Positions 45,285-54,488 are shown, numbered from the stretch's first letter. The stretch is 64,000 nucleotides of DNA from Odoribacter sp036657595 (GCA_036657595.1 JAVXFZ010000007.1:1-64000), one strand, 5' to 3'. Notes: generated by a model not told the origin, from the sequence alone. Translations and numbers: made by a program.

Positions 45285-45935
45285 TTATTTTTTCAATTCT
45301 TTTCTCAAAAGTTCAACCTGATTCGTCAATTTCTTAATCTCAACATCAGCATCTGCTTTTGTTTTTCTGATCCAAGTTAACTTCTTATTCATCTCTTCAT
45401 TATCCGCTTGCAGCCTGCTCAGTTCATCAGCATTTGTCTGTTTGCTTGCCATTGCAGTTTCCAATTCGCTCTTCATCCTTCTGTTTTCAGCTTCCAAATT
45501 TGTTTGCAATTCGCTCAATTGACGGCGCAATTGATCTCGATCGGAGGTAGCTTTTTGTAAAGTGCTTTCCAAAGTAGTAATTTGTTCACCGGATGATTGG
45601 GTCGTCATTTTAATTTGATCGGCAACATCATTCAACTCTGATTTCAATTCCACCTGTTTGCTTTCAAGTGAACGTAATTTCGTATATAATTGATCAATTG
45701 TTTTATCTTTCACCGCATTATTTTCTGTCAACTTATATCGGATTGAATTGAAATCTTCTTTTGCTAATTTTAGATCGTTTTCCAATTTACTCTTATCCCT
45801 TTTCAGATCTAATACATTTCTATCAACCTCTCTCTTGGCTTTTGCCAAATCTTCAAACTTTTTCTTGGAAACGCACGATGACACAAGAGATGAGATTAAG
45901 ATTAAACTTCCAACATATAAAACTGTTTTTTTCAT
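45285..45935 (-). CDS. Coiled-coil lipoprotein, function unknown
   Basis: 216 aa. Signal with lipobox LVSSC (lipid Cys21). The mature protein is almost entirely heptad-repeat coiled coil from about residue 27 to 215, for example DLKRDKSKLENDLKLAKEDF and LRRQLSELQTNLEAENRRMK, with no globular domain. It could act as a periplasmic spacer or bind peptidoglycan-linked proteins (inference). It is the first of two minus-strand envelope genes that share a TATATTTG promoter. Confidence 0.75.
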   Translation of the reverse strand: MKKTVLYVGSLILISSLVSSCVSKKKFEDLAKAKREVDRNVLDLKRDKSKLENDLKLAKEDFNSIRYKLTENNAVKDKTIDQLYTKLRSLESKQVELKSELNDVADQIKMTTQSSGEQITTLESTLQKATSDRDQLRRQLSELQTNLEAENRRMKSELETAMASKQTNADELSRLQADNEEMNKKLTWIRKTKADADVEIKKLTNQVELLRKELKK

Positions 45936-46001
45936 ATAGAATAATTCTAATTATTTATTGACACATTTTGGTTTTAAGCATTATAATTGCTTACTTTGGG
46001 G

Positions 46002-46009
46002 CAAATATA
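46002..46009 (-). promoter_or_regulatory. -7 element of coiled-coil lipoprotein promoter
   Basis: TATATTTG on the minus strand matches TAnnTTTG and lies 67 nt upstream of the start. Confidence 0.45.
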
Positions 46010-46054
46010 TAAAATAAAATAGAAAACACACTTGAATTGTTTAAAACTATTAGT

Positions 46055-47230
46055 ATGAATAAAAGATTCTTTTCGTTAATTATATTAATTTTAAGTTCTA
46101 TCCTATCTGTAAATGCTCAGGATGACAGTAAAATAATAATTAAAGGGACTGTCATAAATGCCCAAACAGGAGAGCCGATTGCTTTTGCTAATATGGGGGT
46201 ATTAGGGACTGTGGCAGGTGTCGCTTCAGATATGGAGGGGAGATTTGAATTGTCTGTTCCGGATAAATATGCTACAAATATCATTCGAGTATCAGCAGTC
46301 GGTTATGCAGGCTGTGATATGAAAGTATACGAGGCAAAAGCTAAGCCTGATTTAAAAATTGCTTTAAAACCGGTGACTTATGCCATCGGGGCTGTGGATG
46401 TACACGGTCAATTGCTCATTTATAAGAAAATGATTCAAAATGTTGTTTCCAATATCCTGAAAAATTACATCTCCAAACCGTATAGCTATGATGGTTATTT
46501 TAAATACAAGACAAACGTCAATGGAGAAGAGAAAGTAAAGGAAGCCATCGTCACTCTTTACGATTCCAAGGGCTATCATCGTAAAGATGTCGCTTCGGCA
46601 TTTCAGGAACAAAACTACCATTTCAGCGAAGTGCGCCGTAGTCAAGAGCTCGGATCTGTATTAGACGGGCTGACTTATTTTGATGACATACTGACTGCCG
46701 ATATTGTTCGGAACACTCGCAATGTGCTGGATATTGTCAATTCACGTGATTATAAATTAAAAAATAAGGGTAAATTGATCTACGAGGGCGATTCCGTTCA
46801 AATTATCGCTTATAATGTGGTAAATCCATCTATTTCAACAACAGGCGATCCATCTGTTCAAACTTACAACGGAGAGATTTATATCAATCAAAAAGATATG
46901 GCTGTTTTGAAAAATGTAATTAACATTACTTCAAGGAATTTCAATATACTGGGCAGAAATCTCGTGACTATAAATGAGCAATCGAAGAGCGATGTCAAAA
47001 TGACAATTACAACCACTTATAAAAAGCTGAAATCAATTTATTTCCTCAGTGGAGTGACGATTGAATACACTTATAAAGAAGCGGATAAAGAGATAAAAGG
47101 AGAGATGGAATATGTGACCACCCGTGTGAATATAGAAACACCGACCCCTATCAAAGGACGGATGTATTATGAAGACATCAAGAAAAATGAAGATTTTTGG
47201 AAAGGCTACACCGTTTATTTTGAAAATTAA
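46055..47230 (+). CDS. Secreted protein with CarboxypepD_reg-like domain
   Basis: 391 aa from the preferred start at 46055, where MNKRFFSLIILILSSILSVN is a signal peptide. Residues about 25-110 match the carboxypeptidase regulatory-like (beta-sandwich) domain: KGTVINAQTGEPIAFANMGV, VASDMEGRFELSVP, IIRVSAVGYAG. The remainder (about 115-391) is a mixed domain without a name that I know, common in Bacteroidota secreted proteins. It has no TonB-dependent receptor barrel, so it is not a SusC-like protein. Ends at a terminator shared with the convergent OstA-like gene. Confidence 0.82.
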   Translation: MNKRFFSLIILILSSILSVNAQDDSKIIIKGTVINAQTGEPIAFANMGVLGTVAGVASDMEGRFELSVPDKYATNIIRVSAVGYAGCDMKVYEAKAKPDLKIALKPVTYAIGAVDVHGQLLIYKKMIQNVVSNILKNYISKPYSYDGYFKYKTNVNGEEKVKEAIVTLYDSKGYHRKDVASAFQEQNYHFSEVRRSQELGSVLDGLTYFDDILTADIVRNTRNVLDIVNSRDYKLKNKGKLIYEGDSVQIIAYNVVNPSISTTGDPSVQTYNGEIYINQKDMAVLKNVINITSRNFNILGRNLVTINEQSKSDVKMTITTTYKKLKSIYFLSGVTIEYTYKEADKEIKGEMEYVTTRVNIETPTPIKGRMYYEDIKKNEDFWKGYTVYFEN

Positions 47231-47257
47231 AAACAGATTAATAAACTCAAAAAAATG

Positions 47258-47293
47258 AAGGGGCAGAAAAATTTTCTACCCCTTTATTTTTTT
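47258..47293. terminator. Bidirectional terminator
   Basis: AAGGGG (47258-47263) pairs with CCCCTT (47279-47284), with AGAA/TTCT inside, and T-rich sequence follows on the plus strand. Lies between convergent genes. Confidence 0.75.
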
Positions 47294-47295
47294 AT

Positions 47296-48789
47296 TTATT
47301 TCTTAAAAATATCTTCTTTCTTTAAAGGCTTTTGATTGATATGCCATTGAAAATCTTTTAAATAACGATCCTCCTTCGTCACTTTGAACAATGGATTCAA
47401 CTTTCCTTCCGGTTTTGTTAGAAATACAATTTTCTTTACTCTCTTTTGAGTCAAATAAATATTCATATTAGAACAAATCGTCTTGTTCAATCCGAAAATC
47501 ACGCCTTTATCATCCGTGTAGTAAAGCACTTCTCCATTACCGTTCACATAGACCTTTGTCAGTTCATTGTTAGTCACATAGCCGGTCATATTGCGACCTT
47601 TGATCTGATTAAACATTACGGTGTCAAGTTGGTTAATAATTAATGCTTTATTGAGTAAATGAAATTCATCCACCTGATTATTCCGGAGATGCATATCTAT
47701 CGTCGTAGCCGTCATTTGATTGCCTCCTGCCCATACAATAGGTGCGGTATAAAGATAAATAGTCGAATCGGCTACCGGAAATACCATTGAGTCGCATAAA
47801 CCCTGCAAATCCGTGCTAAAGAACTTTGTATTGAAGTAACACTTCATTACATTATTGCCGATAGAATCCTTTGTCATAAAAAGAGTATCGCCGTGTACAA
47901 AAAGCGAATCCGTTTTACCTGCCATAATCAGCAAGGCTCTTTGTGTCACATAGGCAGAATCATTACTTTTCTGTATTTCTCCATAATTCCCTTCGATAAT
48001 GACGTTGTTTACCGTATCGTAAAGATGGATATTCTGCCGCATAATGGCAGTGTTCGTCATACTGTCAATGACCATCGTGTCGGCTCGTCCCCAATAATCA
48101 GTGTAGGTGATTCTATTGTTTTTATACAGTTCGGCGTGAGAAGTCATTGAATTATACCAACCGTTTTCAGAATATAAAGTTCTCTTATCTCCATAAATGT
48201 AAGTGGGTCCCAAGATCGTAATGATTTTCGTATCCGTTTTATACTTCATCGTGTCAGAAAACATTGTATAATCGGGCGTATAGACTTTCACACTGTCTTT
48301 AAAAAACATTTCACTAAGTGCAACGTGATAATATCCTTCATCGCTGATCAAAGTATTTACGCTGTCTTTGATAGTTCCTTTGTTGAAATAATATCCGATC
48401 CGTTGACCGGCATCATAATCCAAAAAATTCGTTGTCAGCGTGATCTGAGGATCTTGCATAATAACGTGATCCCTGACTTTCGCCATTTGCGAAATCCCGC
48501 TATAAGTCATATAATCCCCCCAAAGATTCAGGGTATCGTTTTGTATCACGTGTACATTGCCGAATGCTTCAACAAAATTACTATCGGGATAATTATACAA
48601 ACTGTCGCAGGACATCAACATATTGTTATGTTCCAAACTGACATTACCGAATAATTTACTGATATTTTTTTTAAAATCCTGTGTTCCGGTGTCGGAATGC
48701 TTTATTTGAATAACAGCTTTATTCTGTGCTGTTGTTTGTAAACACACACTCAGAAGACAGGCAATGATCAGTAGAGCTTTTATACGCAT
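47296..48789 (-). CDS. OstA-like LPS-transport/outer-membrane assembly protein
   Basis: 497 aa with a signal peptide (LLIIACLLSVCLQTTA). The body is built of repeating beta segments around the OstA/LptA N-terminal pattern: FGNVSLEHNNMLMSCDSLYN, VEAFGNVHVIQNDTLNLWGD, and later YVTNNELTKVYVNGNGEVLY. These proteins form periplasmic bridges for LPS in the LptA/LptD system. It lacks the LptD barrel, so it may be LptA-like. It ends the operon of PPIases and MoxR, spacing 15 nt after MoxR. Confidence 0.85.
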   Translation of the reverse strand: MRIKALLIIACLLSVCLQTTAQNKAVIQIKHSDTGTQDFKKNISKLFGNVSLEHNNMLMSCDSLYNYPDSNFVEAFGNVHVIQNDTLNLWGDYMTYSGISQMAKVRDHVIMQDPQITLTTNFLDYDAGQRIGYYFNKGTIKDSVNTLISDEGYYHVALSEMFFKDSVKVYTPDYTMFSDTMKYKTDTKIITILGPTYIYGDKRTLYSENGWYNSMTSHAELYKNNRITYTDYWGRADTMVIDSMTNTAIMRQNIHLYDTVNNVIIEGNYGEIQKSNDSAYVTQRALLIMAGKTDSLFVHGDTLFMTKDSIGNNVMKCYFNTKFFSTDLQGLCDSMVFPVADSTIYLYTAPIVWAGGNQMTATTIDMHLRNNQVDEFHLLNKALIINQLDTVMFNQIKGRNMTGYVTNNELTKVYVNGNGEVLYYTDDKGVIFGLNKTICSNMNIYLTQKRVKKIVFLTKPEGKLNPLFKVTKEDRYLKDFQWHINQKPLKKEDIFKK

Positions 48790-48804
48790 TTTGTTTCAAT
48801 AAAA

Positions 48805-49764
48805 CTATTTTATAAATTCCCGAATCAAATCTTCCACCTGAATATGTTCCGCTTCTGCTTTGTAATTTTTGAAAATACGATGTCTCAGGATGGATTCGGC
48901 AACATATTTCACATCTTCAAGATCCGGTGAATATTTTCCTTGTAAAGCGGCATAAGTCTTTGCGCCGGCAACCAAAAATTGAGAAGCTCGCGGTCCGGCA
49001 CCCCAATTCAAATATTTATCAGCCATAGGATGAGCACCGGGACGTCCCGGACGAGTCTTTGCCGCTAATTTTACGGCGTATTCTGTAATATGTTTGGGTA
49101 CGGGCATTAAGCGGATGACCGATTGATATTTTAATATTTCTTCGCCACTGATGATCCTATTGAGTTTTTGTAAACCGACGCCTGTCGTATTTTCAACGAT
49201 CCTAATTTCTTCCTCCAAAGTAGGATAATCAAGTATAATGCTAAACATAAAACGGTCTAACTGAGCTTCGGGCAGGGGATAAGTACCTTCCTGTTCAATT
49301 GGATTCTGTGTAGCCAGTACGAAGAAGGGTTGTTCGAGCTTTCGGGTAGTCCCTGCGGCGGTGATTTCCCGTTCTTGCATTGCTTCAAGCAAAGCACTTT
49401 GAGTTTTGGGAGGGGTACGGTTAATTTCGTCCGCCAAGATAATATTGGCGAATAAAGGACCTTTGATAAATCGAAATTCTTTGTTATTATCCAATATTTC
49501 AGTTCCGATAATGTCCGATGGCATCAAATCGGGAGTGAATTGAATGCGGTTGTATTTCAAATCGAGTGTTTCCGAAATAGCTGTCACCATTAAAGTCTTT
49601 GCCAATCCCGGCACTCCGATCAATAAGCAGTGACCGTTACTGAAAACGGACACTAATATTTTATTGACCACTTCCTCTTGTCCAACAATCTTACGGGCAA
49701 TTTCTTTTTTTAACTCTTCATATTTTACTTTGAGCTCATTAATGAGCTTTACATTGTCTTCCAT
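48805..49764 (-). CDS. MoxR-family AAA+ ATPase
   Basis: 319 aa from 49764 (MEDNVKLINELKVKYEELKK); the frame opens at 49806 but that adds 14 non-conserved residues. Walker A GVPGLAKT, with the MoxR-type GxxGxAKT loop; FTPDLMPSDIIGTEIL; Walker B NIILADEINRTPPKTQSALL; PFFVLATQNPIEQEGTYPL; and the C-terminal lid. MoxR proteins are chaperone-like ATPases usually paired with DUF58 and vWA proteins, which are absent here. Here it lies between PPIases and an OstA-like gene, so envelope protein assembly is the likely setting (inference). Confidence 0.92.
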   Translation of the reverse strand: MEDNVKLINELKVKYEELKKEIARKIVGQEEVVNKILVSVFSNGHCLLIGVPGLAKTLMVTAISETLDLKYNRIQFTPDLMPSDIIGTEILDNNKEFRFIKGPLFANIILADEINRTPPKTQSALLEAMQEREITAAGTTRKLEQPFFVLATQNPIEQEGTYPLPEAQLDRFMFSIILDYPTLEEEIRIVENTTGVGLQKLNRIISGEEILKYQSVIRLMPVPKHITEYAVKLAAKTRPGRPGAHPMADKYLNWGAGPRASQFLVAGAKTYAALQGKYSPDLEDVKYVAESILRHRIFKNYKAEAEHIQVEDLIREFIK

Positions 49765-49870
49765 TCTTTTTTTATTTGGAATATTTATATGAAACAAATT
49801 TCCCACTTTCAGAGCTTATCAAATAAGTTCTTTCGGTTGGGAAATCTTTTTTTACTGACAACTTGATCCT

Positions 49871-51211
49871 TTATTTAATCCACCCCTCATACCGGAATTT
49901 AGAATCTTTGTAACTTTCATCAATATGAATGTAAGTAGCCGTTTGTTTTTCTTTGATCCATTTTTCCAATTTATCCATTTGCTTTTCATTTTTCAGCATC
50001 AACTCGAAATTTTGCCAATCGTCTTCCAAATTTGCTTTATGCATCGGATAAAATGCTTTTACTCTAACAATCTTATATTCTTCGCGTCCTTCGCCGTGAT
50101 TAACAAAAGGATCTGAGATCTGACTCGGTTTCAGACGGTTCACTTCCCGTGCCATATCACCGGGAATATCAGCACGTGCGATCCGCGCTTCTGCCGTATT
50201 CGGATCAGCAAAAAGACCACCATTGTTTTTAGTCTTCTTATCTGTTGAGAAATAATAAGCAGCTTCTTCAAATGTCATTTTTCCATCATTGATGTATTGG
50301 CGGACTGTATCCAGCCGATTTAGTGCTTCTTGCTTTTCTTCGGCAGAGATTTTCGGCTGGAGTAGGATATGGCGAACGTTAATTTTCTCCCCTTGACGGT
50401 CTATCAGTTGTATGATATGAAATCCATATTCCGATTCCACGATCTTAGATATTTTTCCGGGTTTCAAGCTAAATGCAGCTTCTGCGAAAGCAGGATCAAG
50501 CCGACTTTTGGGCATATATCCCAATTCTCCACCTTTAGCGGCAGAACCTTCGTCTTCCGAATAAAGTACGGCAAGCGTATTGAACGTTTTTTCGCCTTTT
50601 AATATTTGATCACGAAATTCTCTCAATTGTTCTCTGATTCTCTCTTTTTCCGCTAAACTGACACTCGGTTGCAATACAATTTGTTGCAATTCATATTTAT
50701 CCGGCATATCGGGTAAACTGTCTTTGGGAATCCTTTTGAAATATGTCCTGACTTCCGATGGGGTAAGGCGTATTTTATCAACAATCTTCTGTTGCATTTG
50801 TTCTGTCACCAATTGTTCACGGATTGGTTTCCTCATATCGTCTTTAATATCCTGCAAAGGCTTGCCAAAATAAACTTCCAGACGTTCCTGCGAGCCGATA
50901 TGACTGATGAAATTCTCGATCTGATTGGATACGGCATTTTCCACTTCGTCTTCGGTGACTGTCACACTATCAATCTGTGCCTGTGCTAATAACAATTTTT
51001 GCACCAATTGATGTTCCAACAGCTCCGTTCGGTAGTCAGATGAAGAGGAGATCAATCCTCGCCCTTGTTCTTGCAGAAAAGCGTTCTCTATGTCTGATTT
51101 TAGGATAATCTCTTCCCCGACAATAGCTATTATTTTGTCAATAACGTTTTTCTGAGCGGAAATAAATCCGAATGGAAGTGATAGAGCAAGTAATAACAGA
51201 TACTTTTTCAT
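49871..51211 (-). CDS. SurA-like periplasmic peptidyl-prolyl isomerase
   Basis: 446 aa. Signal peptide (LLLLALSLPFGFISA); an N-terminal chaperone core (about 20-165: NVIDKIIAIVGEEIILKSDI); two parvulin/rotamase domains (about 172-275 and 275-375: ELQQIVLQPSVSLAEKERIR, EYGFHIIQLIDRQGEKINVR, HILLQPKISAEEKQEALNRL); and a C-terminal segment. Same layout as SurA, the outer-membrane protein chaperone. It lies 92 nt downstream of a second PPIase-like lipoprotein gene on the same strand. Confidence 0.93.
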   Translation of the reverse strand: MKKYLLLLALSLPFGFISAQKNVIDKIIAIVGEEIILKSDIENAFLQEQGRGLISSSSDYRTELLEHQLVQKLLLAQAQIDSVTVTEDEVENAVSNQIENFISHIGSQERLEVYFGKPLQDIKDDMRKPIREQLVTEQMQQKIVDKIRLTPSEVRTYFKRIPKDSLPDMPDKYELQQIVLQPSVSLAEKERIREQLREFRDQILKGEKTFNTLAVLYSEDEGSAAKGGELGYMPKSRLDPAFAEAAFSLKPGKISKIVESEYGFHIIQLIDRQGEKINVRHILLQPKISAEEKQEALNRLDTVRQYINDGKMTFEEAAYYFSTDKKTKNNGGLFADPNTAEARIARADIPGDMAREVNRLKPSQISDPFVNHGEGREEYKIVRVKAFYPMHKANLEDDWQNFELMLKNEKQMDKLEKWIKEKQTATYIHIDESYKDSKFRYEGWIK

Positions 51212-51303
51212 ATAATTTATTTTACAATTTACAAAGTCGGTTGCTCAGTTTGAGCCCTCTAAACTACTATTTTTATTTATAACAGGAAAGTATGAAAAGA
51301 AGT

Positions 51304-52140
51304 TTAGTAAATTTTCACATAATCTTTCTTGATTCCCTCCTCATTGATTTGCTTTTCCAAATCAGTTTCAAATTGCAATTTCTTTTTATTTTTTAGGATC
51401 AGGATAATTTCATCCCGTACATAATCCGGTGGGGCAATGGTTTGTTCGCGCCGAATTGCTTTTATTTTCAAAAAATAATAGTTCTCATCGTCTTCTTTCC
51501 GGATATTATCCTGAGTGTCAATTTCTCTTTCTAACGTATTGAAATCTCCGGGAATTAAATTAAGCAGATATTTTGCTTCAATCCATTTATCTTTAAATTT
51601 ATCATATTTTTTAGCATTAGTTAGGCAATACTCTTCCAAACTTTCTTGATCTTTCTCCCGATCTGATTTATACCAGCGTTCAACGTCTTTCAAATTCGGT
51701 GCATTTTTGGATAAGATAAAAAATACTGCTTTTACGATAGGTGTTGCCAAAATGAAATTATTCTCATTTCCTTTGTAATAGTTTTCAACATCTGTGTCGC
51801 TGATGTCGGCTGCCAAGCGTTGCGAAATCAATTTCTGTTTATATTGATGGATCAATAAAGAAGTCCGGTAGTCTTCCACCTGCTTTCGGATGCTTTTTTC
51901 TTCACCGGATAAGTTTTCGATCGCTTTGTGTAATAATAATTTTTGTGTCACCCAATTTCGGATATAATTTTGTGCCATCAGCAAGCTATCTTCGTGGGAA
52001 GTTCCTTCCGGAATAAAATCTGAAATTTCCGAATTATATAGAGTTGTTTCAAATACTTGCGCAACAGGTGTCTCTACGGGTTTGCTCTCATTACACGAGT
52101 AGAAAAAGATGAATATGGCAAACAGGATGATAGATCTCAT
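51304..52140 (-). CDS. SurA-like N-domain lipoprotein
   Basis: 278 aa. Lipoprotein signal ending FFYSC (lipid Cys16). The helical SurA-N-like core is seen in EGTSHEDSLLMAQNYIRNW and VTQKLLLHKAIENLSGEEKS; the region equivalent to the rotamase domain (about 125-260) is divergent and lacks clear parvulin motifs, so it is probably a non-catalytic chaperone partner of SurA. It is the first gene of the unit that goes on to SurA, MoxR and OstA-like. A TACTTTCG near-consensus -7 element lies upstream with an ATTGAAA tract. Confidence 0.78.
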   Translation of the reverse strand: MRSIILFAIFIFFYSCNESKPVETPVAQVFETTLYNSEISDFIPEGTSHEDSLLMAQNYIRNWVTQKLLLHKAIENLSGEEKSIRKQVEDYRTSLLIHQYKQKLISQRLAADISDTDVENYYKGNENNFILATPIVKAVFFILSKNAPNLKDVERWYKSDREKDQESLEEYCLTNAKKYDKFKDKWIEAKYLLNLIPGDFNTLEREIDTQDNIRKEDDENYYFLKIKAIRREQTIAPPDYVRDEIILILKNKKKLQFETDLEKQINEEGIKKDYVKIY

Positions 52141-52181
52141 TTTAAATGTATTATTTTAACAGACGGGCGAAAGTAGTAAAT

Positions 52182-52200
52182 AATTTTCAATTTTCAATTT
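52182..52200 (-). repeat. ATTGAAA repeat, second site, two units
   Basis: On the minus strand AAATTGAAAATTGAAAATT holds two ATTGAAA units plus partials, 7 nt upstream of the TACTTTCG element. Next to it, on the plus strand, CGAAAGTAGTAAAT mirrors CAAAAGTAGTAAAT at 28832-28845, beside the other ATTGAAA tract. Confidence 0.7.
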
Positions 52201-52321
52201 AGATGATTGATTTCATCTTAAATCCATTATCAACTATTTTTATTCAGTTATATGATTAGCTATGTAATCTATTGATTATATTATATATACAGATTAATCT
52301 GCGATCTGTTCCAAATGTATC

Positions 52322-52416
52322 TTCTTCGTTCTGAAACGACGAGGATACGAAGGGAATACGACGAGAATACGAAGGGAAGGTAGCGATACTCAAAGGATTC
52401 CCAAACGATAGGGTAG
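52322..52416 (-). repeat. Dispersed repeat, copy B
   Basis: 95 bp, inverted relative to 10710-10793: same CTACCCTATCG start, one extra 11-bp block (TTTGGGAATCC), GAGTATCGCTACCTTCC, four TTCGTATTC/TCGTCGTATTC-type units, and the CAGAACGAAGAA end. Confidence 0.85.
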
Positions 52417-52555
52417 TGTATTATACAAGGAAAGTTGACTGAAACGAAGTCGAATTTGGAACAATAAAAAAAGAGAAGGAGAGTCGTTGCTCCCTTTAAG
52501 AGAAGAAAATCTTTATTTTTCATTGCCACACGCCTCGCCTTCTTCAATTCCTTTG

Positions 52556-52563
52556 TATCTTTG
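52556..52563 (+). promoter_or_regulatory. -7 element of recQ promoter
   Basis: TATCTTTG matches TAnnTTTG, 14 nt upstream of the ATG at 52578. It overlaps the GTG at 52563, so that GTG cannot be the start on this transcript. Confidence 0.55.
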
Positions 52564-52577
52564 TGGTGAAGATCTGT

Positions 52578-54482
52578 ATGAAAGCAAGTATTGAAGACAT
52601 ATTAAAACAGTATTGGGGATACGATACGTTCCGCAGTTTACAGAAGGAAATTATTCTTTCTGTCATCAGTGGGAGGGATACGCTTGCTTTGATGCCGACG
52701 GGAGGAGGGAAGTCGATCACCTATCAAGTGCCGGCAATGGTAATGGAAGGGGTGTGTGTCGTGATTACGCCCTTGATTGCTTTGATGAAAGATCAGGTCG
52801 AAGAACTGAATATACGGAATATTCCGGCGGAGGCTATTTATACGGGGATGACAGCCGGGCAAATTGAATCGGCTATCAATAAAACCATTGGCGGAAAGGT
52901 CAAATTTTTATATATTTCTCCCGAACGTTTGACTTCTGAACATTTCCGTTTGCGACTTCGACAAATGCAGGTGTCGATTTTAGCAGTCGATGAAGCTCAT
53001 TGTATTTCTCAGTGGGGCTATGATTTTCGTCCCTCTTATCTTCGGATTGCGGAAATCAGGGAATGGTTTCCACAGGTCCCTGTATTGGCGTTGACTGCGA
53101 CGGCTACTCCGCAGGTGGCAGAGGATATACAGGCACAACTGAAATTTGCAGTACCTCACGTTTTATCAAAAAGTTTTCGACGGGATAATATCTCGTATGT
53201 TGTTCGAAAAGTGAATGATAAATTGGGCGAATTGCTCCATATCTTATCGAAACTAAACGCCTGCGCTATTGTTTATGTTCGGAAAAGGGCTACAACGGAA
53301 GAATTGGCAAATTTTTTAATTGCTAAGGGAATACGAGCGGATTTTTATCACGCCGGTTTGTCTTCTATACAGCGTGCAAAGAAGCAGGAGAATTGGAAAA
53401 ACGATTTAACGCCTGTGATTGTTGCGACGAATGCTTTTGGAATGGGGATTGATAAACCGGATGTTCGTGTGGTGGTTCATTTCGATATTCCGGATAGTCC
53501 GGAGGCTTATTTTCAGGAGTCGGGAAGAGCCGGAAGAGATGGAGAGCGAGCTTATGCTGTGTTGTTATACAATGATGCTTCGCTGGCGGCTTTGAAAAAA
53601 AGAATTGTGCAGGGATTTCCTGAAAAAGAATATGTCCGGGAGATCTACCGCAATTTAGGCGATTTTTTCGGATTGGAAGAAGGTGACGGTGGGGGAATGG
53701 CTTTTGAATTTAATCCCGATCTTTTTATAAAAACGTTCAAAGTAGAGCGTGTTAAAGTTTTTTCAGTGATCCGGATATTACAGGTTGCAGGGTATATAGA
53801 ATGTACGACAGAAGTTCACGCTCGCTCACGGATTTGCTTTTTAGTGTTGAGGGATCAGCTTTATAAAATTGAGTTGGACCATTTTTTACAAGAGCGATTG
53901 GTTGAATTTATCTTGCGCACCTGCGCCGGGGTGTTTGTGCAATATGCCTACATTGACGAGGAGTATTTGGCTGAAAAGCTGGGGGTGAAGCGGGAGGATG
54001 TTTATGAAAATCTGTTGGCATTGGCGAAACGGAAAATCATTAGTTATGTCCCCGGCAATGATCGGCCTTATATTGTTTATTATCAGCCGCGTGTGCCGGC
54101 TTCTTATCTGCACATCGGGCGGAATGCTTACGAGGATAGGAAGCAAGCATATTCCTCTAAAATACAATGGATGGTGGGCTATCTCGAAGCTTGTGGGGAT
54201 TGTCGTCAGTTGTATTTGATGAAATATTTCGGACAAGAGGAGAAAAAAACTTGCGGGGTATGCGATCTTTGTTTGAGCAGGAAGAAGCAGGGGGGACATT
54301 TGGATAAAGCAAAAATAGATCAAGCGATAGTGGAGATGTTGCAGCAAAAAGACTTTGAAATCAATGATTTATTATATGATTTGGGCGGTGACAAAGAAGT
54401 AGCCATTGAGCGTATACGAGGGCTGTTGGAAGATAATAAGGTTTACTATGTGTCGCCAACGGTTCTGCGGTTGAAAAAATAA
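52578..54482 (+). CDS. recQ: ATP-dependent DNA helicase RecQ
   Basis: 634 aa from the ATG at 52578 (MKASIEDILKQYWGYDTFRS). SF2 helicase motifs: Walker A ALMPTGGGKSITYQVP, DEAH in VDEAHCISQWGYDFRPSYL, ALTATATPQ, and VHFDIPDSPEAYFQESGRAG. The zinc-binding RecQ-C-terminal domain shows CGDCRQLYLMKYFGQEE then CGVCDLC. The end (about 585-634) is a short winged-helix-like tail; an HRDC domain is not obvious. Convergent with queE (6 nt between stops). Confidence 0.95.
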   Translation: MKASIEDILKQYWGYDTFRSLQKEIILSVISGRDTLALMPTGGGKSITYQVPAMVMEGVCVVITPLIALMKDQVEELNIRNIPAEAIYTGMTAGQIESAINKTIGGKVKFLYISPERLTSEHFRLRLRQMQVSILAVDEAHCISQWGYDFRPSYLRIAEIREWFPQVPVLALTATATPQVAEDIQAQLKFAVPHVLSKSFRRDNISYVVRKVNDKLGELLHILSKLNACAIVYVRKRATTEELANFLIAKGIRADFYHAGLSSIQRAKKQENWKNDLTPVIVATNAFGMGIDKPDVRVVVHFDIPDSPEAYFQESGRAGRDGERAYAVLLYNDASLAALKKRIVQGFPEKEYVREIYRNLGDFFGLEEGDGGGMAFEFNPDLFIKTFKVERVKVFSVIRILQVAGYIECTTEVHARSRICFLVLRDQLYKIELDHFLQERLVEFILRTCAGVFVQYAYIDEEYLAEKLGVKREDVYENLLALAKRKIISYVPGNDRPYIVYYQPRVPASYLHIGRNAYEDRKQAYSSKIQWMVGYLEACGDCRQLYLMKYFGQEEKKTCGVCDLCLSRKKQGGHLDKAKIDQAIVEMLQQKDFEINDLLYDLGGDKEVAIERIRGLLEDNKVYYVSPTVLRLKK

Positions 54483-54488
54483 GTTGAA

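Larger units (their letters stand above)
52141..52577. other. Spacer holding ATTGAAA repeats, dispersed repeat copy B and recQ promoter
   Basis: About 437 nt without a gene. From left: TACTTTCG on the minus strand (52168-52175) as the likely promoter of the PPIase lipoprotein, the ATTGAAA tract (52182-52200), an AT-rich stretch, copy B of the dispersed repeat (52322-52416), and the recQ -7 element. Confidence 0.6.

Noticed and set aside
52281..52547. 88-codon minus-strand ORF across copy B
   Set aside because: Same reason: the two repeat copies do not encode the same peptide, so the conserved thing is the DNA.
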